NCBI RefSeq assembly: GCF_030348825.1
Contig: NZ_JAUCES010000005.1
Span: 2,542,001-2,606,000, forward strand
Source of the DNA: Fictibacillus sp. b24
GTDB taxonomy: Bacteria; Bacillota; Bacilli; Bacillales; Fictibacillaceae
Length of the DNA: 64,000 nucleotides
Direction: 5' to 3'
The translations under genes and the position numbers were made by a program. The notes under the pieces were generated by a model. That model worked only from the letters and a program-made list of their open reading frames with translations, was not told the DNA's origin and made no database searches. How positions within the stretch are numbered: the stretch's first letter is position 1; every line of letters starts with the position of its first letter. Below are positions 17,124 through 25,440 of the stretch, in pieces.

Positions 17124-17570
17124 ATGTTTATTGTTAATGTAGAAGCCGCAGTTTACAAAGAGGATAAATGGTTAATCATTCAACGCAGTTTAAAAGAAGA
17201 ACATGCCGCTGGTGCACTTTCTCTAGTAGGCGGTCAAGTCGAAGATGAAGGAAACTCTTCTGACATTCTGGAGAGAACAGCCATTCGAGAAGTATATGAA
17301 GAAGTGGGCGTCACGATATCTAATCATCTTCAGTACGTCCACAGCACTTCATTTATCTCCAACTCAGGTAAAAAAGTTGTAGATATCGTCATGCTGGCTA
17401 AATACGAATCAGGGGAAGCTTATCCAAAAAGCAAAGATGAAGTCGAGAATGTACTTTGGCTGACAACTGAAGAAATTTTTACTCACCCCTCTATCGGCCC
17501 TATCGTAAGAGAAAGCATTAAACGAGCACAAATGGTTAAAGACCGCTTAACTATTACAACTTCATATTAA
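17124..17570 (+). CDS. Nudix hydrolase
   Basis: A 148-aa Nudix protein. The box spans about residues 38-66: GGQVEDEG then REVYEEVGV, with the metal-binding Glu pair in REVYEE. The residue normally Glu after Gx5 is hard to place because of a short insertion (NSSD), so the box is slightly atypical. It hydrolyses a nucleoside diphosphate linked to another moiety; substrate unknown. The gene is 44 bp after the TetR gene and may be read with it. AAGGAG lies 6 nt upstream. Confidence 0.88.
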   Translation: MFIVNVEAAVYKEDKWLIIQRSLKEEHAAGALSLVGGQVEDEGNSSDILERTAIREVYEEVGVTISNHLQYVHSTSFISNSGKKVVDIVMLAKYESGEAYPKSKDEVENVLWLTTEEIFTHPSIGPIVRESIKRAQMVKDRLTITTSY

Positions 17571-17577
17571 AGATTTA

Positions 17578-17608
17578 AGAACGGATCATTAATTTCCGTT
17601 CTTTTTTT
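17578..17608 (+). terminator. Terminator after Nudix gene
   Basis: AGAACGGA (17578-17585) and TCCGTTCT (17595-17602) are perfect arms followed by seven T, 8 bp past the stop. Confidence 0.9.
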
Positions 17609-17881
17609 CTGGCTAGCTAGATTCTGCATTGTTGAACGAATGAGGAAGCAGTTTAAAGCCACCTTTTCAATAGGAATATTCCAGCAAAATTAGCAATACC
17701 CCTTTTGTAAATTGTTTGTAAATTTTTCATTACAAAACCTACAAATTCGACAAAAACTATCAATTTTTTTCGACTTTATATATAATGTTTTGGATGGGTA
17801 AAAAGCTTACATAGAGAAAAGCTGCCATTATAAAAAAGAAACAAAGAAAAAGGATTAAAGACATTTCTTTTGGAGGGTACT
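17609..17881 (+). promoter_or_regulatory. Upstream region of the phosphate module, candidate Pho box
   Basis: On the minus strand TTTACA occurs twice with 5 bp between (17706-17711 and 17717-17722), the spacing of PhoP half-sites. A TATATATAAT-like -10 region lies near 17780-17790. Only two half-sites are clear, and PhoP usually needs more, so this is a weak assignment. Confidence 0.3.
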
Positions 17882-18499
17882 ATGTTTACAAAGAAAAAGG
17901 ATAAGTTCATGGTCATGCTAACGGATATTGCCAGCAACTTAAAAGAATCTGCTGGTTACTTCCACGATTTCAAAATCAAGAACAGTGATGACTTGCGTGA
18001 GTTTGCAGATCATCTGAAACAACTCGAATCAAAAGGTGACACTTACGTTCATACGGTAATTATGGAACTGAACAAAGTATTTATTACACCTATAGAGAGA
18101 GAAGATATCTTGTCACTTGCAATGAGCATGGATGATATTTTAGATGGCATTGAGCAATCATCTGCTTTGTTTGACATTTATGCGATCACAAATCCTGATC
18201 AATACATGGTTAAGTTTGTTGAGTATATCAAGCTAAGCGCTGATGAAATACTACTGACTGTTAACCTTTTATCTGAGAAAAAACTTCTTGATATGCGTGA
18301 ACATGCTATTAAAATTAAAGATTACGAATCAAAGTGTGACGATTTATACCGTGAAGCACAACGTGAATTGTTCGCTACACAAACAGATCCAATTAAAGTA
18401 ATTAAGTATAAAGAAATGTACGAAGTGCTTGAAGGCATTGCCGACAGCTGCCAGAACGTTGCGAATACTATCGAATCTATCATCATGAAAAACGCGTAA
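17882..18499 (+). CDS. ykaA: DUF47/PhoU-like Pit accessory protein (YkaA)
   Basis: A 205-aa all-helical cytosolic protein of the DUF47 family. Start at ATG 17882 follows GGAGGG at 4 nt; the frame opens 12 bp earlier at a TTG with no ribosome site. Family features visible are DEFADHLKQLESKGD-like spacing, IEREDILSLAMSMDDILDGIE and YESKCDDLYREAQREL. These proteins resemble PhoU and are nearly always encoded next to Pit phosphate transporters, as here; a regulatory role in phosphate uptake is inferred. Confidence 0.92.
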   Translation: MFTKKKDKFMVMLTDIASNLKESAGYFHDFKIKNSDDLREFADHLKQLESKGDTYVHTVIMELNKVFITPIEREDILSLAMSMDDILDGIEQSSALFDIYAITNPDQYMVKFVEYIKLSADEILLTVNLLSEKKLLDMREHAIKIKDYESKCDDLYREAQRELFATQTDPIKVIKYKEMYEVLEGIADSCQNVANTIESIIMKNA

Positions 18500-18511
18500 C
18501 GGGTGGCTGGT

Positions 18512-19510
18512 ATGGATACAGTATTACTCATTACCATTCTTGTTGTTATTGGTGCACTTGCATTTGATTTTATCAATGGATTTCATGATACAGCGAATGC
18601 GATTGCTACATCCGTTTCAACAAAAGCATTAACACCTAGAAAAGCCATCATTTTGGCTGCTGTCATGAACTTTGTCGGAGCCATGACGTTTACTGGTGTT
18701 GCCAAAACAATCACAAAAGATATCGTGGATCCCTTTACACTTCAAAACGGGTCAGTGGTTATACTAGCAGCTCTTATTGCAGCAATTGCCTGGAACTTAA
18801 TTACGTGGTACTACGGTATTCCAAGTTCCTCATCACATGCCATTATTGGTTCTATCGCAGGTGCTGCGATCGCAGCTGCAGGATTTGGGGCTTTGCATTA
18901 TTCTGGATTTCTTAAAATTATTTACGGTTTACTACTTTCACCGATTTTAGCATTTGCAGTTGGATTTATCTTTTATAATATTATTAAGATGTTGTTCAAA
19001 AATAGTAACTTAACAAAAACAAACAATGGTTTCCGTAAAGTTCAAGTTGTTACAGCCGCATTCCAAGCCTATTCACATGGAACGAACGATGCGCAAAAAG
19101 CGATGGGTATCATCACTATGGCGTTAATCGCAAACGGCTACACAGACAGTACGGACATTCAATTATGGGTACAAGTTTCCTGTGCGCTTGCAATGGGGCT
19201 TGGAACATCCGTAGGTGGATGGAAGATTATTAAAACAGTTGGCGGGAAGATAATGAAGATTCGTCCTGTTAACGGTGTTTCTGCGGATTTAACCGGTGCT
19301 TCTGTCATACTTGGAGCGTCTGTTTTAGGAATCCCAGTTAGTACAACACACGTAATTACATCTTCTATTTTAGGTGTAGGTGCATCTCACCGTCTAAAGG
19401 GTGTTAAATGGGGTACAGCAAAGACAATGTTGATCACGTGGTGTATTACATTGCCGATCTCTGCTCTATTAGCCGCTTTATCTTATTTTGTTTTAAATTT
19501 ATTCCTATAA
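18512..19510 (+). CDS. pit: Low-affinity inorganic phosphate transporter, PiT family
   Basis: A 332-aa membrane protein with about ten segments and the two inverted PiT signatures: GFHDTANAIATSVSTKALTP near the N-terminus and SHGTNDAQKAMG in the second half, each with conserved Asn/Asp. VSTTHVITSSILGVG is also typical. It takes up metal-phosphate driven by the proton gradient. ATG 18512 follows GGTGG; GTG at 18503 is an alternative. It lies 12 bp after ykaA in one operon. Confidence 0.94.
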   Translation: MDTVLLITILVVIGALAFDFINGFHDTANAIATSVSTKALTPRKAIILAAVMNFVGAMTFTGVAKTITKDIVDPFTLQNGSVVILAALIAAIAWNLITWYYGIPSSSSHAIIGSIAGAAIAAAGFGALHYSGFLKIIYGLLLSPILAFAVGFIFYNIIKMLFKNSNLTKTNNGFRKVQVVTAAFQAYSHGTNDAQKAMGIITMALIANGYTDSTDIQLWVQVSCALAMGLGTSVGGWKIIKTVGGKIMKIRPVNGVSADLTGASVILGASVLGIPVSTTHVITSSILGVGASHRLKGVKWGTAKTMLITWCITLPISALLAALSYFVLNLFL

Positions 19511-19515
19511 TCAGC

Positions 19516-19546
19516 AAAGCCTGGGGCTCATCCCAGGCTTTCTTTA
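19516..19546 (+). terminator. Terminator after pit
   Basis: AAAGCCTGGG (19516-19525) and CCCAGGCTTT (19532-19541) are a perfect 10-bp stem followed by T-rich sequence, 5 bp past the stop. Confidence 0.88.
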
Positions 19547-19602
19547 TGTCTTTATGTTATACGTTAAGAATCAGAATACGTTTCAAGAAATGTTGATTAA
19601 AT

Positions 19603-19640
19603 AAAAAACTCCCTAACTCTGGCTGGAGTTAGAGAGTTTT
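19603..19640 (-). terminator. Terminator after dicarboxylate symporter gene
   Basis: AAAACTCCCTAACTC and GAGTTAGAGAGTTTT (one mismatch) form a long stem; six T follow on the minus strand. It lies 5 bp past the stop of the gene at 19645. Confidence 0.85.
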
Positions 19641-19644
19641 GAAC

Positions 19645-20898
19645 TTATGCACCTTTTTGCTGAGTTAATGGAGCTGTCTTTTTTAGGAGCCAGTTCTTCC
19701 CTTCAACTAAACGTGCTGTCATCATACTTGCTACATTATCACCTGTTGCGTTCAGCAATGTGGCCGGCGGGTCAATGATAGCTGAGATCGCGGCAATGAT
19801 TGGAAGAGCTTCTGGAGGAAAACCAAACAGGGACAAAATCAGCATTTCTGCGATTAAACCACCTTGAGGAATTGCTCCCATAACCATCCCGACTAAAAGA
19901 GCAACACCACCAACAAGCAGATACGTGTTGAGACCTGAGAAATCCATACCGAAAATTCCAAAAAGGAACGTGATTTTTAGAACTCCACCGATAACCGAAC
20001 CATCTTTGTGAAGTGTTGCACCAAGCGGGATCGTCGTTTCGCTGATATCATCTGGCACTCCCATTTTCTTTGTTGCTTCTAAGTTAACAGGGATGCTTGC
20101 AGCTGAACTGCATGTTGCAAGACTTGTAACAGATGGCGAAAGCATGTTTTTCCAGAATGTACGAATCCCAAGCTTTCCATGAGCCATAAACGCATAAAGC
20201 GTAAAGAAACCAAAGAAATACAGAATAGAGAACGGATAGTAGAACAATACCGCTTTAAAATAAGAACCAAGCAATGTTGGACCAAACTCTCCAACTAGTG
20301 CTGCGAAATAAGCACCTAACCCTATTGGTGCATAGTACATGACGTACTTCACCATCTGCAGAGTAACTTCGCTTCCCGCAGATAAAAAGTTTGCGAGTGG
20401 TTTTGCTTTCTCTCCGACTTTTGACGTTGCAAGTCCTAGTAAAACGGAAAAAAGAATAAGTGCTAACATATTTGCACGACTTAAAAGGTCGACGAAGTCT
20501 GGTACCGTTACCGTACTTACAAGTTGATCACCGATTGATACTTGTTCGCTTGATGCATCAGGTTTTACAAGGTCGATGTTAACTCCTTCTGAAGGCGGAA
20601 AAATCTTAATTCCAGCCATACTGATGATTGCTGCAACCGTACCTGTAAACAAAAAGACGATCAGCATAGAGCTAATGATTTTACCAAATCGTTTTGCTCC
20701 AGCCATGTTTGCCACACTCGATGAGATAGAAAAGAAAACGAGTGGAACAACTATCATGAACATTACGTTTAGAAATAAATCCCCAAACGGCTTAAGAACC
20801 GCTGCATCCTTGCCCATTGTTGAACCAACAATGCTTCCGACAATAATAGCCAAAAGCAAAATAATAGGCGAGCGGTATGCTTTCCACGTATTTTTCAT
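19645..20898 (-). CDS. Dicarboxylate/amino acid:cation symporter (DAACS, GltT/DctP type)
   Basis: A 417-aa membrane protein of the DAACS family. Signatures are the serine-rich loop of the first hairpin, here in ATCSSAASIPVNLEATKKMG, then IPLGATLHKDGSVIGG in TM7 and the AAISAIIDPPATLLNATGDN stretch in TM8, which carries the substrate and sodium sites. It imports glutamate, aspartate or C4-dicarboxylates with protons or sodium. Specificity is not readable with certainty. It is a single gene. Confidence 0.92.
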   Translation of the reverse strand: MKNTWKAYRSPIILLLAIIVGSIVGSTMGKDAAVLKPFGDLFLNVMFMIVVPLVFFSISSSVANMAGAKRFGKIISSMLIVFLFTGTVAAIISMAGIKIFPPSEGVNIDLVKPDASSEQVSIGDQLVSTVTVPDFVDLLSRANMLALILFSVLLGLATSKVGEKAKPLANFLSAGSEVTLQMVKYVMYYAPIGLGAYFAALVGEFGPTLLGSYFKAVLFYYPFSILYFFGFFTLYAFMAHGKLGIRTFWKNMLSPSVTSLATCSSAASIPVNLEATKKMGVPDDISETTIPLGATLHKDGSVIGGVLKITFLFGIFGMDFSGLNTYLLVGGVALLVGMVMGAIPQGGLIAEMLILSLFGFPPEALPIIAAISAIIDPPATLLNATGDNVASMMTARLVEGKNWLLKKTAPLTQQKGA

Positions 20899-20977
20899 AT
20901 TACATTCTCTCCTTAAATAGATTCATAGCCACTTTATCTATTTTATACGGAAAAAATATTTTTCATAGAGTTTAATC

Positions 20978-21014
20978 AAAAAAAGATTGGGGACAGACCC
21001 CGGGTCTGTCCCCA
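20978..21014 (-). terminator. GGGGACAGACCCC dimer (copy 2) acting as proS terminator
   Basis: TTGGGGACAGACCC (20987-21000) pairs with GGGTCTGTCCCC up to 21013, an inverted dimer of the GGGGTCAGACCCC family. It starts 7 bp past the proS stop and is followed on the minus strand by a T-run (20978-20984), so it has the full form of a Rho-independent terminator. Confidence 0.75.
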
Positions 21015-21020
21015 AACAAT

Positions 21021-22451
21021 TTAATAAGCTTTTGCCCAGTAAACGAGGTGCTTGCCTTCTTGCTCACAGCATACACACTTTTCTGAGACCTTCTCTTGTT
21101 CAAATGGCATACATCTCGATGTTGCGCCTGTTTCATCTTTAATATAGTTTTCACAAGCTTCATCTCCGCACCACATGGCTTTAATGAATCCACCTTTTTG
21201 GGCAAGACTATCTTTAAAATCATCAAATGACGTCACTGAAGTTGTTTGATTTTCTCTATGTGTTTTTGCTTTTTCAAACAAACTGTTTTGAATATCGTTA
21301 AGAATCTGCTGAACTTGAGTTTCTAGATCTTGCAAAGATACGGTCTGTTTTTCTCCCGTATCACGGCGAACTAAAATAACCTGCTGCTGTTCAATGTCCC
21401 GTGGTCCAACTTCTAAACGAAGCGGAATACCTTTCATCTCGTACTCATTAAATTTCCACCCTGGTTTCTTATCACTGACATCGATTCCTGTTCGGATGTT
21501 TTTTGAAAGCTTATCTTTTAGGTCGTATGCAAAATCGAGGACGCCTTCTTTATGCTGAGCAATTGGTACAATCATAAGTTGAGTTGGAGCAATTTTTGGA
21601 GGAACGACCAGCCCTCTATCGTCTCCATGGACCATGATTATTGCTCCGATAATTCGAGTCGTAAAGCCCCATGATGTCTGCTGAACGGTTTGGAGCTTAC
21701 CTTCTCTGTTCGTGAATTCAATGCCAAACGCCTTGGCAAAGCCGTCTCCCAAATGATGTGAAGTTCCAGACTGCAACGCTTTTCCGTCATGCATGAGACT
21801 TTCGATCGTGTACGTATATTTTGCTCCAGCAAACTTTTCTTTTTCTGTCTTCTGACCTTTGATGACCGGAATGGCGAGATATTCTTCACATAGTTCAGCG
21901 TATACGTTAAGCATGCGTACCGTTTCTTCATGCGCCTCTTCATCTGTTTCGTGGCACGTATGACCTTCTTGCCAGAGAAATTCGAGTGTTCGAAGGAAAG
22001 GTCTTGTTGTCTTTTCCCACCTCACAACGTTTGACCACTGGTTGTATAGCTTTGGAAGATCACGATACGAATGGATAATGTTTTTAAAATGCTCGGCAAA
22101 AAGGACTTCTGATGTTGGGCGGACACATAAGCGTTCTGTCAGCTTTTCTTCTCCGCCATGCGTTACCCAAGCAACTTCAGGTGCAAACCCTTCTATATGA
22201 TCTTTTTCCTTTTGAAGCAGGCTTTCCGGAATAAAAAGCGGCATGTATACATTCTCATGGCCTGTTTGTTTGATTTGACTGTCGAGCTCCTTTTGGATGT
22301 TTTCCCAGATCGCATAGCCGTAAGGTCTGAGAATCATGGACCCCCGCACGCTAGAATAATCGATCAGTTCCGCTTTTGTTACAACATCGGTATACCACTG
22401 TGCAAAATCGTCTTTCATGCTGGTTACGTCTTTTACAAAATCCTTAGTCAT
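21021..22451 (-). CDS. proS: Prolyl-tRNA synthetase, archaeal/eukaryotic-type short form
   Basis: A 476-aa class II synthetase lacking the editing insertion of the usual 565-aa bacterial ProRS. Class II motif 1 includes [18 protein letters not shown], motif 2 is [20 protein letters not shown] and motif 3 is [10 protein letters not shown] (normally HGDDRG). The C-terminus has the extra domain of the archaeal type, ending YWAKAY, with a cysteine cluster ([10 protein letters not shown] and CVCCEQEG) that probably binds zinc. It charges tRNA-Pro. It is controlled by an upstream T-box. Many Bacillaceae carry this type as a second ProRS. Confidence 0.94.
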   Translation of the reverse strand: MTKDFVKDVTSMKDDFAQWYTDVVTKAELIDYSSVRGSMILRPYGYAIWENIQKELDSQIKQTGHENVYMPLFIPESLLQKEKDHIEGFAPEVAWVTHGGEEKLTERLCVRPTSEVLFAEHFKNIIHSYRDLPKLYNQWSNVVRWEKTTRPFLRTLEFLWQEGHTCHETDEEAHEETVRMLNVYAELCEEYLAIPVIKGQKTEKEKFAGAKYTYTIESLMHDGKALQSGTSHHLGDGFAKAFGIEFTNREGKLQTVQQTSWGFTTRIIGAIIMVHGDDRGLVVPPKIAPTQLMIVPIAQHKEGVLDFAYDLKDKLSKNIRTGIDVSDKKPGWKFNEYEMKGIPLRLEVGPRDIEQQQVILVRRDTGEKQTVSLQDLETQVQQILNDIQNSLFEKAKTHRENQTTSVTSFDDFKDSLAQKGGFIKAMWCGDEACENYIKDETGATSRCMPFEQEKVSEKCVCCEQEGKHLVYWAKAY

Positions 22452-22479
22452 TGTTTATGCTCCTTCCTATTTAGGAAAC

Positions 22480-22734
22480 AAAAAAGCCATGCTTATCGTT
22501 AGGGACCAAAGATTTGGCGGTACCACCCTAATTCAAAGCATAGCTTTACACTCTTTCATGATAACGGTTTTAAACCGCTGTTATCTTAATCGCGTTTAAG
22601 AGCGTTTAAGATCCAGAACTCTGAGGCAGGTTCGATTGGATGTCAGTAGGAACTTTTCACCATTCAGTTCCCTCTCTTTAAAAGACAAAATCAATGTACT
22701 AATCCTCTTCCATGTTTCACTGTTGATATGTTTT
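22480..22734 (-). promoter_or_regulatory. T-box riboswitch leader of proS
   Basis: On the minus strand the T-box core AGGGTGGTACCGCC lies at 22517-22530. The terminator pairs AAAGCTATGCTT (22536-22547) with AAGCATGGCTT (22484-22494) and is followed by six T. Upstream are a stem I region with AGAGAGGGAAC and a GAACCTGCCTC stretch that contains a CCT, a possible Pro specifier codon. Uncharged tRNA-Pro should favour the antiterminator and proS expression. The specifier assignment is tentative; the T-box itself is certain. Confidence 0.93.
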
Positions 22735-22740
22735 TTTGAA

Positions 22741-22770
22741 ATTATATGTGATATTGGCATGAACTGTCAA
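22741..22770 (-). promoter_or_regulatory. Sigma-A promoter for T-box/proS
   Basis: On the minus strand a perfect TTGACA (22765-22770) and TATAAT (22741-22746) are 18 bp apart, placing the transcript start at about 22734, just upstream of the T-box stem I. Confidence 0.88.
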
Positions 22771-22830
22771 ATATTATTTTTAGGTTATTAATATGGGGGA
22801 TCGTTGGTGCTTTCCTACTGTATAACGTTG

Positions 22831-22874
22831 AAGTAGAAGGGGGGTCAGACCCGGGTCTGACCCCCCTTCTACTT
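22831..22874. repeat. 44-bp perfect palindrome containing GGGGTCAGACCC (copy 3)
   Basis: Arms 22831-22852 and 22853-22874 are exact reverse complements (AAGTAGAAGGGGGGTCAGAC... on each side) with no loop. It is an inverted dimer of the repeat seen at 8456, 24448, 31967 and 44508. It lies 59 bp upstream of the SleL-type gene and 61 bp beyond the proS promoter, with no gene ending beside it. Confidence 0.85.
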
Positions 22875-22932
22875 TTCATATTTCACTTTAAGATTAAATA
22901 CATTAGTTACAGAGCATAAGGAGGCGAATTTT

Positions 22933-24336
22933 ATGGATATTCATGTAGTTCAACGAGGTGATTCTCTTTGGAAGATTTCTCAGCGCTATGGCGTTTCAAT
23001 AACATCAATAGTAAGAACAAATGCTATTGAAAATCAAAATGTGCTTGTCATTGGCCAGGCACTTGTAATTCCTAACGAATTTCCTACTTATAGAATTCAA
23101 TCAGGTGACACTCTCTTTGATATAGCTAGTCGCTACGGAACATCTGTTGAAAGTTTAATAGGGTGGAACAACATCCCTCTTGCTTCTGTTATTTATGTAG
23201 GTCAACTGATAGATATTCCGATCCATGTTGTCAAACAAGGCGAGTCACTATATATGATTGCTAATCGATACGGAACATCTGTTGCTGATCTGCAAAAAGA
23301 AAATCGCATTGCAAACCCAAACCTCGTCTACGTGGGTACAAGACTTTCCATACCGTACATTCGACCTGTAAAAGAAGTAAATTCCTATGTGACGAACATG
23401 GGAGAGGCAAATCAGACAGAAGTTAGAAATGTAGGTTCCTATTTAACCTACATTACACCATTCAGCTATTCTGTTACACGTACTGGCGGATTAACAGCTC
23501 TGCAGGATGAAGGTATTATCTCTGCAGCCAGAGTCAACCGTGTTGCCCCTCTTATGGGGGTTTCTAATATAGAAGGAGATATGTTTAACTCCGATTTAAT
23601 TAAAACTATTTTAGATAGTGATTCACTTCAGGAAACCGTACTTAACAACATATTGAATACGATGCGAGCAAAAGGTTATCGAGGAGTTAACTTTGATTTC
23701 GAATATGTTTATCCTGAAAATAAAGAAGACTATAATAACTTTTTACGTCGTGCGGTAGCAAAATACAAACCACTAGGCTATTCGGTGTCTTCTGCTTTGG
23801 CACCCAAATACAAAGAAGATCAACCTGGGTTATTGTATGAAGCTCATGACTATAAAGCACATGGTGAGATTGTTGATTTTGTTGTTGTCATGACGTATGA
23901 GTGGGGATGGTCAGGCGGCCGTGCGATGGCCATCGCACCACTTGATGAAGTGAAGAAAGTATTGGATTATACGGTTACGGTAATCCCTCGCGAAAAAATC
24001 ATGATGGGCGTACCAACGTACGGGCGTGACTGGACACTTCCTTTTGTTCAAGGAACACAAGCCAAAACGTTAAGTCCTGTTGCAGCTGTTAATTTAGCAG
24101 CGAAAATGAATGCCTCCATTGAGTTCGATGAAGGTGATGCTTCCCCTTGGTTTAAATACCGTGACGATCAAGGCAAAGAACATGAAGTATGGTTTGAAGA
24201 TGCAAGAAGTATGCAGGCGAAGTATCAAACAGCGATTGATTATAACCTGCGTGGAGTAAGCTTTTGGGTGCTCGGTATTCCCTTCCCTCAAAACTGGCCA
24301 GTAATACGAGATAGCATGCGGGTAAGAAAGATTTAG
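22933..24336 (+). CDS. sleL: LysM x3 plus GH18 spore cortex N-acetylglucosaminidase, SleL/YaaH type
   Basis: A 467-aa protein with three N-terminal LysM domains (about residues 2-47, 52-96, 98-142; each with GDSLW, GDTLF or GESLY and a closing IP) and a GH18 catalytic domain. GVNFDFEYVYPE at 251-262 holds the catalytic Glu257. No signal peptide is present, as in SleL/YaaH, which are packed into the spore. SleL cleaves cortex fragments during germination. B. subtilis YaaH has two LysM domains, so the third is a difference. AAGGAGG lies 8 nt upstream of the ATG. Confidence 0.9.
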   Translation: MDIHVVQRGDSLWKISQRYGVSITSIVRTNAIENQNVLVIGQALVIPNEFPTYRIQSGDTLFDIASRYGTSVESLIGWNNIPLASVIYVGQLIDIPIHVVKQGESLYMIANRYGTSVADLQKENRIANPNLVYVGTRLSIPYIRPVKEVNSYVTNMGEANQTEVRNVGSYLTYITPFSYSVTRTGGLTALQDEGIISAARVNRVAPLMGVSNIEGDMFNSDLIKTILDSDSLQETVLNNILNTMRAKGYRGVNFDFEYVYPENKEDYNNFLRRAVAKYKPLGYSVSSALAPKYKEDQPGLLYEAHDYKAHGEIVDFVVVMTYEWGWSGGRAMAIAPLDEVKKVLDYTVTVIPREKIMMGVPTYGRDWTLPFVQGTQAKTLSPVAAVNLAAKMNASIEFDEGDASPWFKYRDDQGKEHEVWFEDARSMQAKYQTAIDYNLRGVSFWVLGIPFPQNWPVIRDSMRVRKI

Positions 24337-24350
24337 CTTTCGCTTGTAAC

Positions 24351-24392
24351 AAAAAAGCCAGAAATCTGCTAATCAGATTTCTGGCTTTTCTT
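24351..24392. terminator. Terminator after sleL-type gene
   Basis: AAAAGCCAGAAATCTG and CAGATTTCTGGCTTTT form a perfect 16-bp stem (24353-24389) with T-runs on both strands, 17 bp past the stop. Confidence 0.9.
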
Positions 24393-24400
24393 TAATCAAA

Positions 24401-24460
24401 GGGGTGTGCACCCCACAAATACAAATCAAGGTGAATTGTATTTGTTTGGGGTCAGACCCC
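24401..24460. repeat. GGGGTCAGACCCC element, copy 4, with flanking inverted arms
   Basis: GGGGTCAGACCCC (24448-24460) is preceded by ACAAATACAAAT and a converging ATTGTATTTGT (inverted arms), then a GGGGTGTGCACCCC palindrome at 24401-24414. It ends 10 bp from the stop codon of the isomerase gene (24471). Layout matches copies 5 and 8. Confidence 0.8.
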
Positions 24461-24470
24461 TACTTTTGTA

Positions 24471-25439
24471 CTACACCCACCACATTTCGGCAGGCTGTTC
24501 CGCAATCAGGATTGACTGCAGGTTCTTCACCGCACGCGCGAAACCTTCTTCGATCGACATGATCGGATCTTCGTGCTCGATACTAACAACGTAGTCGTAG
24601 CCATACGTACGAAGGGCGCTCATCATGTCAGACCAGTCTTGAACGGAGTGTCCGCATCCAACAGAACGGAAGCTCCATGCACGGTTTTGAACAGCGCCGT
24701 ATGGCTGCATGTCTGTTAAGCCGTGCATGTTGATGTTATCTTGATCTAAATACGTGTCTTTTGCGTGGAAGTGGTGGATCGCTCCAGCTTTTCCTAGAAT
24801 CTTGATTGCCGCTACTGGATCAATTCCTTGCCACCAAAGGTGAGATGGATCAAGATTTGCACCAATTGCGTCACACGTTTCCTCACGAAGTTTCAACAAA
24901 GTATACGGAGTGTGTACTAAGAAACCGCCGTGTAGTTCTAATCCGATCTTCACGCCATGCTCTTTAGCAAATTGACCCCACGTGCGCCAATATGGAATGA
25001 GCTTTTCTTCCCATTGCCACTTCAGCACATCGCTGTACTCGTTCGGCCAAGGGGAAACCGGCCAGTTCGGATATTTAGCGCTTTCTGAATCACCCGGAAC
25101 ACCTGAGAAACAGTTCACAACAGGGACGTTCATCAATCCAGCAAGTTCTACTGTCTTTACAAACGTTTCATGTGATTCTTTAGCAAAAGCTTCATCAGGA
25201 GATAATGGATTCCCATGACAGCTGAACGCTGAAATCGTTAATCCGCGCTTCTCCACTTCATGAAGATACGCTGCACGCTTTTCTTCACTCTCAAGCAGTT
25301 CGTCAAGTGGACAGTGCGCGTTTCCAGGATAGTTTCCTGTGCCGATCTCGACTGCTTGAACACCAGCTTCTTTTACATAGTCGAGCATTTCTGTAAATGA
25401 TTTTTGTGAAAAGAGAACGGTAAATACTCCTAGTTTCAT
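24471..25439 (-). CDS. Sugar phosphate isomerase/epimerase (xylose isomerase-like TIM barrel)
   Basis: A 322-aa AP-endonuclease-2/IolE-like TIM barrel. Visible metal-site features are VEIGTGNYPG near the N-terminus, GLELHGGFLVHTP, NLDPSHLWWQGID and HFHAKDTY with VSIEHEDP at the end, which supply Glu, Asp, His and Glu ligands. Members isomerise or dehydrate sugars and inositols. It is the last gene of an operon with two dehydrogenases and a ThuA protein under a LacI regulator. The actual substrate is not known. Confidence 0.88.
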   Translation of the reverse strand: MKLGVFTVLFSQKSFTEMLDYVKEAGVQAVEIGTGNYPGNAHCPLDELLESEEKRAAYLHEVEKRGLTISAFSCHGNPLSPDEAFAKESHETFVKTVELAGLMNVPVVNCFSGVPGDSESAKYPNWPVSPWPNEYSDVLKWQWEEKLIPYWRTWGQFAKEHGVKIGLELHGGFLVHTPYTLLKLREETCDAIGANLDPSHLWWQGIDPVAAIKILGKAGAIHHFHAKDTYLDQDNINMHGLTDMQPYGAVQNRAWSFRSVGCGHSVQDWSDMMSALRTYGYDYVVSIEHEDPIMSIEEGFARAVKNLQSILIAEQPAEMWWV

Positions 25440-25440
25440 G

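Noticed and set aside
22417-22599. Plus-strand open frame over the T-box
   Set aside because: It is antisense to the proS start and T-box terminator; no ribosome site.
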